Below, one piece after another: positions 45,301-52,668 of a stretch of DNA of 64,000 nt. How positions within the stretch are numbered: the first letter of the stretch is position 1; each line of letters begins with the position of its first letter. The DNA is from Mycobacterium sp. E3198. GTDB taxonomy: Bacteria; Actinomycetota; Actinomycetes; Mycobacteriales; Mycobacteriaceae. The stretch is taken from the NCBI RefSeq assembly GCF_001667015.1, contig NZ_LZIS01000181.1:1-64000 (forward strand). The letters run 5' to 3'. Below the pieces are notes generated by a model. The model made no database searches. It worked only from the letters and a program-made list of their open reading frames with translations, and was not told where the DNA came from. The translations under genes and the position numbers were made by a program.

Positions 45301-45408
45301 GGCGGAGAGGCGGACTTCATTCTCGCCAAACACCGCAACGGCCCGACCAAGACGGTGACCGTCGCGCACCAGTTGCATCTGTCGCGCTTCGCCAACATGG
45401 CGAGGTGA
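42322..45408 (+). CDS. dnaB: Replicative DNA helicase DnaB with two inteins
   Basis: 1028-residue precursor; removing the inteins leaves a 458-residue helicase. The N-terminal domain (1-165) binds primase. The RecA-like ATPase carries Walker A RPGVGK|ST, split by intein 1, then VIFSLEMSKSEIVMRLL, Walker B KLVVVDYLQLMTS, ISQLNRGPEQRTDKKPML, and ADLRESG|SLEQDADM, split by intein 2. Active helicase cannot form until both splice. Host C-terminal HLSRFANMAR is normal. It is monocistronic after the rplI terminator. The M. tuberculosis gene carries only an intein at the second site. Confidence 0.98.
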   Translation: MAVVDDVTSGMDSSPPSEEFGRQPPQDLAAEQSVLGGMLLSKDAIADVLERLRPGDFYRPAHQNIYDAILDLYGRGEPADAVTVAAELDRRSLLRRIGGAPYLHTLISTVPTAANAGYYAGIVAEKALLRRLVEAGTRVVQYGYAGADGADVAEIVDRAQAEIYDVADRRLSEDFVPLEDLLQPTMDEIDAIASSGGISRGVPTGFTELDEVTNGLHPGQMIIVAARPGVGKALALTTPLPTPAGWTTMGEVAVGDELLDADGQPTRVVAATEIMLGHPCYEIEFSDGTVVVADAEHQWPTTRGIRTSSQLRCGWDTIAAAGASMRSAQQGIATSLLAPVVQIDSVRRVDSVPVRCVEVDNPARLYLAGPGMVPTHNSTLGLDFMRSCSIRHRMASVIFSLEMSKSEIVMRLLSAEAKIKLADMRSGRMNDDDWTRLARRMSEISEAPLYIDDSPNLTMMEIRAKARRLKQKADLKLVVVDYLQLMTSGKKHESRQVEVSEFSRHLKLLAKELEVPVVAISQLNRGPEQRTDKKPMLADLRESGCLTAATRILRADTGAEVTFGELMRTGERPLVWSLDERLRMVARPMTNVFPSGRKEVFRLRLASGREVEATGNHPFMKLDGWTPLEELKIGDRIAAPRRVPEPVDTQRMDESEVILLAHMIGDGSCVKRQPIRYASIDEANLLEVTISAAHFGVTAVRDDYPAARVTTLRLPSPERLARGRRNPIAAWLDGLGLFGKRSYEKFVPEAVFRAPNDQVALFLRHLWATDGSVRWDAKAGQGRIYYASTSRRLIDDVAQLLLRMGVFSRIKLARKLGYRDSWHLCIYGAENQLRFLRHVGVHGVKAAAAQEVLSHLEGVVRNPNLDTVPKEIWSRVREVLSVKEMTHRQFASSMGIQFCGSTLWKHSPSRSRLHRAAALLGDADIHDLATNHVYWDTIVEITSLGEQDVYDGTVSGTHNFVANGISVHNSLEQDADMVILLNRPDAFERDDPRGGEADFILAKHRNGPTKTVTVAHQLHLSRFANMAR
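43018..43452 (+). other. DnaB intein 1: class 3 mini-intein in the Walker A motif
   Basis: 145 residues (233-377 of the precursor), between Lys and Ser of the P-loop GVGK|STLG. It starts with Ala rather than Cys or Ser and ends VPTHN before host Ser. The class 3 WCT set is visible: Trp after the block B His (DAEHQW), Cys in block F (RCVEVDN) and Thr in block G (PTHN). No LAGLIDADG endonuclease is present. Class 3 inteins use the block F Cys as the first nucleophile. Related M. smegmatis and mycobacteriophage Bethlehem inteins are known at this site, and the M. smegmatis one is reported to be oxidation-sensitive. Confidence 0.9.
43954..45228 (+). other. DnaB intein 2: class 1 intein with LAGLIDADG homing endonuclease
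   Basis: 425 residues (545-969 of the precursor), between Gly and Ser of DLRESG|SLEQDAD. It begins with Cys (CLTAATRIL) and ends NGISVHN before host Ser, a standard class 1 arrangement. Block B is ATGNHPF. Two dodecapeptide motifs are seen: LLAHMIGDGSC and FLRHLWATDGSV, each with the catalytic acidic residue, so the homing endonuclease may be active. Size and position match the M. tuberculosis DnaB intein (about 416 residues). Confidence 0.93.
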
Positions 45409-45416
45409 CCGATAGC

Positions 45417-45433
45417 TGTCGAGATGCAACGAA
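45417..45433 (+). repeat. 17-base repeat, left copy
   Basis: TGTCGAGATGCAACGAA starts 9 bases after the dnaB stop. A copy differing at a single base (T for C) lies at 49476-49492. The pair brackets the block with the nuclease-SAP and PLP decarboxylase genes. Confidence 0.6.
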
Positions 45434-45594
45434 AATTGACATGCACGCACAGATTGTTTGACATGGTCGTTAGATGCTCTAGCTCACTTGACCGCCGTAT
45501 TCGGGTGTCATCGGCGAGCCAAAGACGGTGAGTAGCGCGGGACCTAACTCGGCTTGGCTGCTGCACGATCAGCATTTACCGCAAACGAGACGAG

Positions 45595-47481
45595 ATGCGA
45601 AATGACATGTGTTCCCTGGGGAGCATCGACGGCAATACCGTCGAAGACTTCCTGGCGGCCTTACTTCTTCTTCGTTTTCCCGACGGAACCCGGATCACGC
45701 CCTCCCAAGGTGACCAGGGCGTGGACATAAAGGTTCCTAACCAACTTGGCTACGACGTCTACCAAGTCAAGAAGTATGCCTCCGCTCTCGATTCTGGTCA
45801 GCTATCGAAAGTCAAAGACTCGTGGAACCGCGTCAATGCCGAGTTCGGTGCAACAAATACGATCACAGCGTGGTACCTCGTTATGCCCTGGGACCCAACC
45901 GCCGAGCGCGAAAAATGGTTCAAGGAACTCACCGCTGGCGCGGCCTTCCCCTGTGAATGGAAGGGCCTAGCGCACGTGAACGGGTGGGCCGCCGACAACC
46001 CCCGGCTCGTCGAGTACTTCTTTGGTCAAGGCTACGAACGCCTGCAACAGATGATCGCGGCCCTCACACTTGATTCCAGTGATGGCGAAGGAGGGTCGGG
46101 GGATGCGCGGCTCGAAGCGGTTACAAACCGCTACCGGAAACTTCAGGAAGTCATCGATGGCATTAGTCCATTCTACCGTTATCGGCTGGCCCTTGTTCCG
46201 GCGGCAGAACTGGTCGCGATACTCGGCATGTCAGGCGGTGTCGCTCACGGGCGTCCGACTGTCACGACCTATCGGAGAGTAAGTGACGACTACTACGTCG
46301 AGATTTGTATCAGCCCGATCTCGGAAGAGGCGGCTGCGTATGACCCCATCAGCCTGCTGCTGACGATCTCACCAGATGACACGAACGCAGCAGAACTGGA
46401 ACACTTTTACGAATATGGCATCGCACCTGCTGAACCAGTCGCAGCCGAAGTCGTTGAGGCACATGGGCCGCCGGGATCAATCCCGCAACTGGCGGCACAG
46501 GGCACGGTGCGGCTGGCGGACGTTGAGGTCCCGAGCCCGTGGGAATCGATCGCGTTATACAGCTTTACAAGCGAAGCGGCCGATGGCGACGAAGGAATGT
46601 TGATCATTGAAATGGGCCCGCTAACCACGACCGAGGGTCAGAAGGGGCGCGCGATCCGGGCGCAGGGTCAAGCCCTAGGAATGGAACTACGGATCGGACC
46701 CGACGATGGAGCCATGTCACTGAGTACCTGGGCCGTACCGCTCCAAGGGAAGCTTCCGCATCGAGTTCTTCCGGAACTTGAATTTGCACAACGACTTTGG
46801 TCCGGCAAGCACGCTGCCGCGCTATCCGTGCCGAATGGGCCTGCCCTTGTCAAGGCTACTCGACCACCGGCACGGCCCGACGATGCCAACGGGGCAGCGC
46901 AGTGGGCCGAAATCGCCGCGGCTCTTGCCGTCCTGCAACGATTCTCGCTCCGGCAGCTCAAGATGCCACACAAACTGTCAGCGAGAGAGTGGCACACAAT
47001 TCGATCTGCCGCAGAGCTAACGATCAACAACACCGCTGAAGTTGACTGGGAGAACTTTCGGATCGTCAGCCCAGCCATGCCACTGGATGGACCTGCGGCG
47101 ATTCTCGCATATCAGCCTTTGCGGATTGCTTATGACAACCAGACTTTCGAACTCGACGCCACCATTCGTCAAGAATGTGACCTAGTAGAGGCTGTCGAGG
47201 TCACGTCTGAGTTCATCCTCGTTCGGCCTAGGGACAACGCCAAACTTCGCCAAAGTCTGGTTGCACGAAGCGAGCTTGATTACCGCGTCCTCGCCAAACC
47301 GCTTGGTGGTGTCGACCCGGGCACCGTACTAGGTCCATCGGTTGCCAGATCGACGCAAGGTGTGCGTGGCGAACTCACGCGGCTTTCGGTTGGCGAGCTG
47401 AGGTCGATCGCACGAGAGCGCGGTCTCACTCGTTACTCGAAGCTCCGGAAGGCGGAGTTGGTTGAGGCGCTGACCACCTAG
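45595..47481 (+). CDS. Mrr-like PD-(D/E)XK nuclease with C-terminal SAP domain
   Basis: 628-residue protein with no orthologue I recognise. Residues 8-130 fit an Mrr/PD-(D/E)XK restriction fold: helix-1 Glu17 (TVEDFLAALL), Asp44 in GDQGVDIKV and Gln57-Val58-Lys59 in YQVKKY. The central 420 residues, including QAKG-free beta-rich segments such as LAKPLGGVDPGTV, are unassigned. Residues 593-627 form a SAP domain (LSVGELRSIARERGLTRYSK, LRKAELVEAL), a DNA-binding helix-extended-helix. The gene has visibly lower GC and more AT-ending codons than its neighbours, a sign of transfer. It replaces the darTG position after dnaB. A DNA-cleavage or defence role is inferred. Confidence 0.75.
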   Translation: MRNDMCSLGSIDGNTVEDFLAALLLLRFPDGTRITPSQGDQGVDIKVPNQLGYDVYQVKKYASALDSGQLSKVKDSWNRVNAEFGATNTITAWYLVMPWDPTAEREKWFKELTAGAAFPCEWKGLAHVNGWAADNPRLVEYFFGQGYERLQQMIAALTLDSSDGEGGSGDARLEAVTNRYRKLQEVIDGISPFYRYRLALVPAAELVAILGMSGGVAHGRPTVTTYRRVSDDYYVEICISPISEEAAAYDPISLLLTISPDDTNAAELEHFYEYGIAPAEPVAAEVVEAHGPPGSIPQLAAQGTVRLADVEVPSPWESIALYSFTSEAADGDEGMLIIEMGPLTTTEGQKGRAIRAQGQALGMELRIGPDDGAMSLSTWAVPLQGKLPHRVLPELEFAQRLWSGKHAAALSVPNGPALVKATRPPARPDDANGAAQWAEIAAALAVLQRFSLRQLKMPHKLSAREWHTIRSAAELTINNTAEVDWENFRIVSPAMPLDGPAAILAYQPLRIAYDNQTFELDATIRQECDLVEAVEVTSEFILVRPRDNAKLRQSLVARSELDYRVLAKPLGGVDPGTVLGPSVARSTQGVRGELTRLSVGELRSIARERGLTRYSKLRKAELVEALTT

Positions 47482-47865
47482 TCGATGATTACGGCGCACC
47501 GGCCCGTGTAATGGACGTGCCGCCACCAAGTCCAGGGTTCGCCGATGTCATACCTACCGGACCCCAACCGCGCACGCTAACCCGGGCGCCCTGGTCTGGG
47601 GTCGTGCACTTCGAGCACTGAATGTCAACTCGCCGAGCAGTCGAATTACATTCGGATGAAAACGGAAATCGGCTAGCTGCAACGATTCTCGCGGAGAGCA
47701 ACTCAACAATATTGACGTTTCGGAGGCTGGGGGAGGGCATTAGTGGTTAGGGGCACGCCGTGCCGGGCCGCGTGGCGAGCTGACGTGAGTACCCATCCGA
47801 AGAAATCTACTCGAGGTGTTCGCGGGCATCTTGACGTGATGCGCCGCGGGCCTAGGGTTCTACCC
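47482..47865. other. Intergenic region before the PLP decarboxylase gene
   Basis: 384 bases without a supported gene. An 83-codon minus-strand frame (47489-47740) has a possible metal-binding CSKC but no second Cys pair, no ribosome site and no recognisable similarity. The right part (47743-47865) presumably holds the decarboxylase promoter. Confidence 0.5.
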
Positions 47866-49254
47866 ATGTCAGATCGCACTGCCGGTCTCACCGCCGCCGC
47901 GCAGCACGCGCAGGCGTTCCTCGACACCCTTGATGAGCGCCCGGTGGCCGCCCGCGTCGACGCGGCCGAGGTGCGTGAGGCGTTGGGCGGGCCGGTGCCG
48001 GAGCAGGGCGAAGACCCGAAAGCTGTCGTAAATGCGCTGGTGGCCGGCGCCGACCCCGGTCTGGTCGCCAGCGCCGGACCACGCTACTTCGGATTCATCA
48101 CCGGCGGTGCGCTGCCCGCGGCGCTGGCCGCCGACTGGCTGGTCTCGGCGTGGGATCAGTGCGTCGACTTTCATTCGCACTCGCCGGCGGCGGCCGCCAT
48201 CGAAGAGGTCACCTCGGCGTGGACCCTGGACCTGCTGGGCCTGCCGGCCACGGCCAGCGTCGGCTTTGTCACCGGCGGTCAAGGCGCCAACACGACCTGT
48301 TTGGCTGCCGCCCGTCACGCGGTACTGGCCCGTGCCGGCTGGGATGTCGAAAACGACGGGCTCATCGGTGCCCCGCCGGTTCGCATCCTGTGCGGTGAGG
48401 AGGCCCACGTCACCGTCTACACCGCCCTGCGCCTGCTTGGGTTGGGCGCCGACACGTCCATCCGCGTCGCTGCTGACGATCAGGGCAGGATGAAACCCGA
48501 CGCGCTACGCGACGCGCTGGCCAAGGCCGACGGGCCGACGATCGTGTGTGCCCAGGCCGGGAACGCTGCCAGCGGCGCGTTCGACGCCTTCGAGCCGATC
48601 GCCGACGCTTGCGCCACGCATAACGCGTGGCTGCACATCGACGGCGCGTTCGGCCTGTGGGCTGCCGCGGCACCATCCACCCGACACCTGACCCGTGGTG
48701 TCGAGCGTGCGGACTCCTGGGCCGTCGACGCCCACAAGTGGCTCAACGTGCCCCATGACGCGGGGATGGCGATCGTCGCCGACCCCGAAATACACGTCGC
48801 CGCAATGAGGCTCGCGGCACCCCACCTCATGGTCGATGATGGACAGCGTGACAGCACCAATTATGTGCCTGAGTGCTCGCGCCGCGCCCGTGCTCTACCC
48901 GTCTATGCGGCTATCCGATCGCTGGGCCGCGCCGGTATCGCCGAACTGATCGAACGGAACTGCGTGCAAGCCCGACGCATGGCCGAGCGCCTGTCCGCGA
49001 TTCCCGGTGCGACGGTGCTCAACGACGTTGTACTCAGCCAGGTGCTTTTGCGGCTTCCGGGCGGAGACGACGCCAACCGCATCGCAATGGCCGCCGTCCA
49101 GCGCGAGGGAACCTGTTGGGTCGGCGGAACAACCTGGCAGGGCCGATACGTGTTGCGTGTGCCGATTTGCAATTGGGCGACTACAAACGACGATGTGGAC
49201 CGCGCTGCGGACGCGATATCGCGGATGGCGCAGGCTATTCCGTCGCGGACTTAG
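47866..49254 (+). CDS. PLP-dependent group II amino-acid decarboxylase
   Basis: 462-residue fold-type I PLP enzyme of the group II decarboxylase family (aromatic-amino-acid, glutamate or aspartate type). The PLP-binding Lys lies in WAVDAHKWLNVPHD; the conserved Asp in LHIDGAFGLWAAA and the cofactor region GFVTGGQGANTTCLAAAR are present. The substrate cannot be told. The ATG at 47866 (MSDRTAGL) is chosen; the longer in-frame extension from 47743 is non-coding in character. The GC-rich codon use resembles the core genome rather than the nuclease gene to its left. Confidence 0.88.
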   Translation: MSDRTAGLTAAAQHAQAFLDTLDERPVAARVDAAEVREALGGPVPEQGEDPKAVVNALVAGADPGLVASAGPRYFGFITGGALPAALAADWLVSAWDQCVDFHSHSPAAAAIEEVTSAWTLDLLGLPATASVGFVTGGQGANTTCLAAARHAVLARAGWDVENDGLIGAPPVRILCGEEAHVTVYTALRLLGLGADTSIRVAADDQGRMKPDALRDALAKADGPTIVCAQAGNAASGAFDAFEPIADACATHNAWLHIDGAFGLWAAAAPSTRHLTRGVERADSWAVDAHKWLNVPHDAGMAIVADPEIHVAAMRLAAPHLMVDDGQRDSTNYVPECSRRARALPVYAAIRSLGRAGIAELIERNCVQARRMAERLSAIPGATVLNDVVLSQVLLRLPGGDDANRIAMAAVQREGTCWVGGTTWQGRYVLRVPICNWATTNDDVDRAADAISRMAQAIPSRT

Positions 49255-49402
49255 GCGCGCCAGGTGCGTTGCACATTCGACAGATATCGCCGAGGTGGTG
49301 AATACCCTCGTGCATCGCCTGGCGGACAAGCAAGCGCGCGGTGCGCTCCTCGGCTTGGTCTGAAGAAACGAGACGAATTCTGAGACAGATCGCAGATGAC
49401 AT
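49235..49402 (-). pseudogene. Truncated DinB-superfamily protein remnant
   Basis: A 55-codon minus-strand frame ends at the stop at 49235, overlapping the decarboxylase 3' end. It includes SSDQAEERTARLLVRQAMHE followed by GIHHLGDICRM, which resembles the C-terminal helix of DinB-like metal proteins (HExxHHLxD). Everything N-terminal of it is missing. Read as the 3' remnant of a deleted DinB gene, but a small functional gene cannot be excluded. Confidence 0.45.
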
Positions 49403-49475
49403 CGAGGGAGACAACCTGCATCACCGCGAGTCAAGCGTTCGCGATATGAGATGGGAAGTGAGAACCGGCAGCTAT

Positions 49476-49492
49476 TGTCGAGATGTAACGAA
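49476..49492 (+). repeat. 17-base repeat, right copy
   Basis: TGTCGAGATGTAACGAA, 16 of 17 identical to 45417-45433 and in the same orientation. It lies 16 bases upstream of the beta-lactamase-like gene start. Either a duplication scar of the inserted block or a shared promoter-proximal element. Confidence 0.6.
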
Positions 49493-49507
49493 GCGTGACG
49501 AGCAGAG

Positions 49508-50410
49508 TTGCACCCTGTCAAAGAATTCTTAGTCAGGACAACGATTTCCAGAGAACTTCCGACGCCACCACCCCAAGGGCTTGAGGTGCTCCAGCGATCG
49601 ATCGACGACGTCCTAGGCGCGAGCGCCGACATCGATTGGTCGGTCTGCATTCGGGATGGCGACGGTCACGTATTGGCCTCCCACAATCCCGACCGTCCGA
49701 TGAAGACCGCGAGCGTCGGCAAGCTGCTGCTACTCGTCGAGGTCGCACAGCAGTGCGCAGCGGGCGAGCTCAGTGGCGCAACCGTGCTCGGCCGGGATCC
49801 AGACCTCTTCGTCGCCGACTCGGGAATCTGGCAGCACCTTGCCGTCAAGAGGTTATCGATCGAGGATCTCTGCGTTCTGATCGCCAGCGTCAGCGACAAC
49901 CTGGCGACAAATGTCCTGCTGAAGCGCGTGGGCTTGGGCAGGCTTCGCGCTCTTGCCGAATCCCTCGGCCTCGTCCACACGGCGTTGCTCGACTACGTCC
50001 GAGATCACCGCGGCCCAGACGACCCGGCGACGCTGTCGACAGGCTCGGCATCCGAGTTGTCGCGCCTGATGGGTCAGCTGGCCCGCAAAGAGCTGATATC
50101 GCCAGCGGTTTCCGAACAGGTGAACGCCTGGCTGGCAACATCGGTAGACCTGTCCATGGTCGCCGCCGCGTTCGGGCTCGATCCGTTGGCCCATCCGCCG
50201 TCGGATCGAAAGTTCTTTGTTCGTAACAAAACTGGTGCTGACGCCGGGGTCAGCGCAGATGCCGGGACGATCGGGCGAAGCTCCGTCTGGCTCAACTACG
50301 CGGTGATCGCCAATTGGGATGCCGCGGACCCCGACCTCCGAGACACGGTGCTGTCGGGAATGCATGAGATCGGCATGACGATGAGGACCATGATCGAAAG
50401 TGCTTCGTGA
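49508..50410 (+). CDS. Class A beta-lactamase-fold serine hydrolase
   Basis: 300-residue penicilloyl-serine-transferase fold. SxxK is SVGK at 69-72, SDN at 129-131 (SVSDNLATNVLL), and KTG appears in RNKTGADAG. The glutamate of the class A omega loop is not evident, so beta-lactam hydrolysis is uncertain; a D-Ala peptidase or esterase role is possible. No signal peptide or lipobox is seen, unusual for this fold. TTG at 49508 is the first codon of the frame; a start closer to residue 20 is possible. Confidence 0.78.
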   Translation: MHPVKEFLVRTTISRELPTPPPQGLEVLQRSIDDVLGASADIDWSVCIRDGDGHVLASHNPDRPMKTASVGKLLLLVEVAQQCAAGELSGATVLGRDPDLFVADSGIWQHLAVKRLSIEDLCVLIASVSDNLATNVLLKRVGLGRLRALAESLGLVHTALLDYVRDHRGPDDPATLSTGSASELSRLMGQLARKELISPAVSEQVNAWLATSVDLSMVAAAFGLDPLAHPPSDRKFFVRNKTGADAGVSADAGTIGRSSVWLNYAVIANWDAADPDLRDTVLSGMHEIGMTMRTMIESAS

Positions 50411-50867
50411 AAATGGTCCGAATGGGGCCGCGTTTCAGTGAACGCCCGGACGGGCGAAGCCGACCTGCGGTCCTACGTCAACTAACCTGAGTGCCGTCCG
50501 GTCAGCGCAGGCGGATGGTGTGGTATCGGCTGCCTATCGACGCACCGATGGCCAAGGCGCGGTAGGCATTGTGCACGGCACTGACCTCGATGACGTTCAG
50601 GCACAGTTGGTGCGCCTGCCCTTCGTGCCAGACGGATCGTGTCGTTCGATTACGCCGAAGCCGTCCCTGTATAGGGCCGCCGTTGGACATTCGCCTTTGA
50701 GGGAGCTGATTTCAACCGCCTGCGCGAGACGAAATCTCGCTTGCCCGGTGCATCCTCACTGCTTCACTCACCCCGAGCCGATGCCGTGGCCTTGGCGGTG
50801 CCGCGTCCGAGAACTTGTCGGAGGGTACGCGCATGCTGGTGTGCAACTACTACGAAAGGGAGCTGCG
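50411..50867. other. Intergenic region between the beta-lactamase-like and DUF4262 genes
   Basis: 457 bases with no supported gene. An open frame from 50520 continues in frame into the DUF4262 gene but is unlike it in composition. A 62-codon minus-strand frame (50502-50690) has no recognisable similarity. The segment may hold decayed coding DNA. Confidence 0.45.
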
Positions 50868-51350
50868 GTGTGCTGGCAATGCGACAACCCCGGCGGCACA
50901 ACCGAGGAATACCTCGACGTGCTGCGTGGAACGATCCGCGACCACGGTTGGGCGGTTCAGTACGTCGAGAGCGAGAACAGACCGTTCGCCTACACGATCG
51001 GGTTACACGGTCGAGGGCTACCCGAATTGTTGATGACGGGTCTGCCCGCCGACACGGCCTGTCGCGTGCTGAATTCCATTGGGCACATGATCGTCGACGA
51101 CGGCACGGTGCTCGCACCGGCGATGCATATCGACTACAAAGACAGGTTTCCCATCGAGGTCGTCGAGGTCGAGCACCCCGATGTCCATTTGAAGTTCGCT
51201 ATCGCGCTCTTAGGCCCTCGGGTTCGTGCCCTGCAGTTGGTGTGGGCTGACGATAAGGGCCGTTGGCCGTGGGACGCGAGGTGGGGGCACGGCCGGCGCC
51301 GGCAGCCCGTGCTCGGCATCCGTGCGGACTGCCCGGGCTCTGCCGCCTAA
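50868..51350 (+). CDS. DUF4262 domain protein
   Basis: 160-residue protein covering a complete DUF4262 domain: CWQCDNPGG at the start, IRDHGWAVQYVESEN, FAYTIGLHGRGLPELLMTGL, then HIDYKDRFPIEVVEVEHPDV and LQLVWADDKGRWPWD. Such proteins are widespread in actinobacteria and often lie near mobile DNA; the fold resembles a beta-grasp with unknown ligand. GTG at 50868 is supported by a GAAAGGGAG ribosome site six bases upstream, so the longer frame from 50520 is rejected. Confidence 0.82.
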   Translation: MCWQCDNPGGTTEEYLDVLRGTIRDHGWAVQYVESENRPFAYTIGLHGRGLPELLMTGLPADTACRVLNSIGHMIVDDGTVLAPAMHIDYKDRFPIEVVEVEHPDVHLKFAIALLGPRVRALQLVWADDKGRWPWDARWGHGRRRQPVLGIRADCPGSAA

Positions 51351-51508
51351 ACCCTTCCGGCTGACGGCACCCTGCCGTGCCGTTCTTGGCCCCATTTCGA
51401 CCGCGATAGTGGCCATCGTCGCGGGCAGGCACGCCGCTGGAACCGCACCGCACCCACCACGATTCACCGACGGCACCACGATCGGCCACATTCCCTATGG
51501 CCGCCGGA

Positions 51509-52540
51509 TCAGCGGAAGCGGATGTTCATCGTCGCCATGCCGAAGATCTTCCGATCGCCGGCCTTCGCGCCGACGATGACGACACCGCTGCGGGTGTCCG
51601 GGTCCAGCGACTTGATCCGGCCGCTGTACTCGATGTCCGCGCCCTCGGCGGCCGACACGATCGCCGGCTGAGACAGCCGCACCGTGTAGCGGGTAACGGC
51701 ACCGGGGTCGCCCGACCATGCGGAGGCGAATCCGGCGCCCAAGCCCATCGTCAGCATTCCGTGGGCGATCACGTCGGGCAGCCCAGCCAGCTTGGCGATG
51801 CCCTCGTCCCAGTGAATGGGGTTGGCGTCGCCGGCCACGCCGGCATAGTTCACCAGGTCGCCCCGCGACAGTCGGACGTGATGCGCCGGCAGCTCGTCGC
51901 CGACCTGCACGTCCTCGAACGACGGCGTGCCCGGTGTGCGGGTGGTGCTTCCTTGGGCGATCCGAACGTCGCCGGCGGGCCGCACCGTCTTCTCATATCC
52001 CGCACTCGACTCGGCGATGGCGAGGAGGTCCACGTCGTGCATCATGATTTTCGGCGCGGCCGCCTTGATCGCCGGATCGACATCTTCGGCCGTGACTCCG
52101 ACGACGGTGGTGTGCAGGGTGTGGACCCGCTCGCCCTCGGCGTCGGTGAAGGTGTTGGTGACGGTGATGAAATCTCTGCCGGCGGTCCTGCGCACCGACG
52201 ACAGCTCGACGTCGATGTGCAGTTCGTCGCCGTCCACGATCGGGCGATGCTGCTCGAAGACTTCTTCGGTCTGCAGGTAGGTGTCGTAGCCGACGACCAC
52301 CGATTCGAACATCCGGCGATTGCACATCATGCCGGGGACCGAGGTGAACGTCAGCGGCGCCACCAGGCCGGAATAGCCCAGGTCAGCGGCGGCTGCGACG
52401 TCCCAGTGCGCGGGGTGATAGTCCTGCACGGCACGGGCGTATTCGCGAACCTTCTCGCGGCCGACCAGATAGGTGCCGTCCATCTGGTAGTAATGGCCGA
52501 CCCGCGATTCGAGCGCCGACGCGGCGGTAGCTGCGGTCAT
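51509..52540 (-). CDS. Fused HadA/HadB-like (3R)-hydroxyacyl dehydratase
   Basis: 343-residue double-hotdog protein. The N-terminal half resembles the FAS1-type dehydratase domain (HadA/C-like: YARAVQDYHPAHWDVAAAADLG). The C-terminal half is MaoC/HadB-like with the catalytic pair in NYAGVAGDANPIHWDEG, ending TRYTVRLSQPAIV. It resembles the HadA-HadB fusions seen in mycobacteria and probably dehydrates 3-hydroxyacyl thioesters. The ATG at 52540 (MTAATAASALES) is preferred over the longer frame to 52621. It is convergent with the DUF4262 gene. Confidence 0.82.
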   Translation of the reverse strand: MTAATAASALESRVGHYYQMDGTYLVGREKVREYARAVQDYHPAHWDVAAAADLGYSGLVAPLTFTSVPGMMCNRRMFESVVVGYDTYLQTEEVFEQHRPIVDGDELHIDVELSSVRRTAGRDFITVTNTFTDAEGERVHTLHTTVVGVTAEDVDPAIKAAAPKIMMHDVDLLAIAESSAGYEKTVRPAGDVRIAQGSTTRTPGTPSFEDVQVGDELPAHHVRLSRGDLVNYAGVAGDANPIHWDEGIAKLAGLPDVIAHGMLTMGLGAGFASAWSGDPGAVTRYTVRLSQPAIVSAAEGADIEYSGRIKSLDPDTRSGVVIVGAKAGDRKIFGMATMNIRFR

Positions 52541-52668
52541 CAAATTGCTCAACTTTTCTATCGGCTTGTTTCGATGAGGCCGACCCAAGCACACTAACGT
52601 GCGCAAACCAGAGCCAAACACGCCGTGTCGGACGGTCGCCGTCGGTGCTGCTCTTTACACTTCGGCCT

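Noticed and set aside
45436-45465. Two TTGACATG elements as tandem -35 promoters
   Set aside because: No suitably spaced -10 hexamer was found.
47489-47740. 83-codon minus-strand frame with CSKC
   Set aside because: No ribosome site, one Cys pair only, and no recognised family; kept as intergenic.
50502-50690. 62-codon minus-strand frame upstream of DUF4262
   Set aside because: No start context and no similarity; could be decayed coding DNA but is not supportable.
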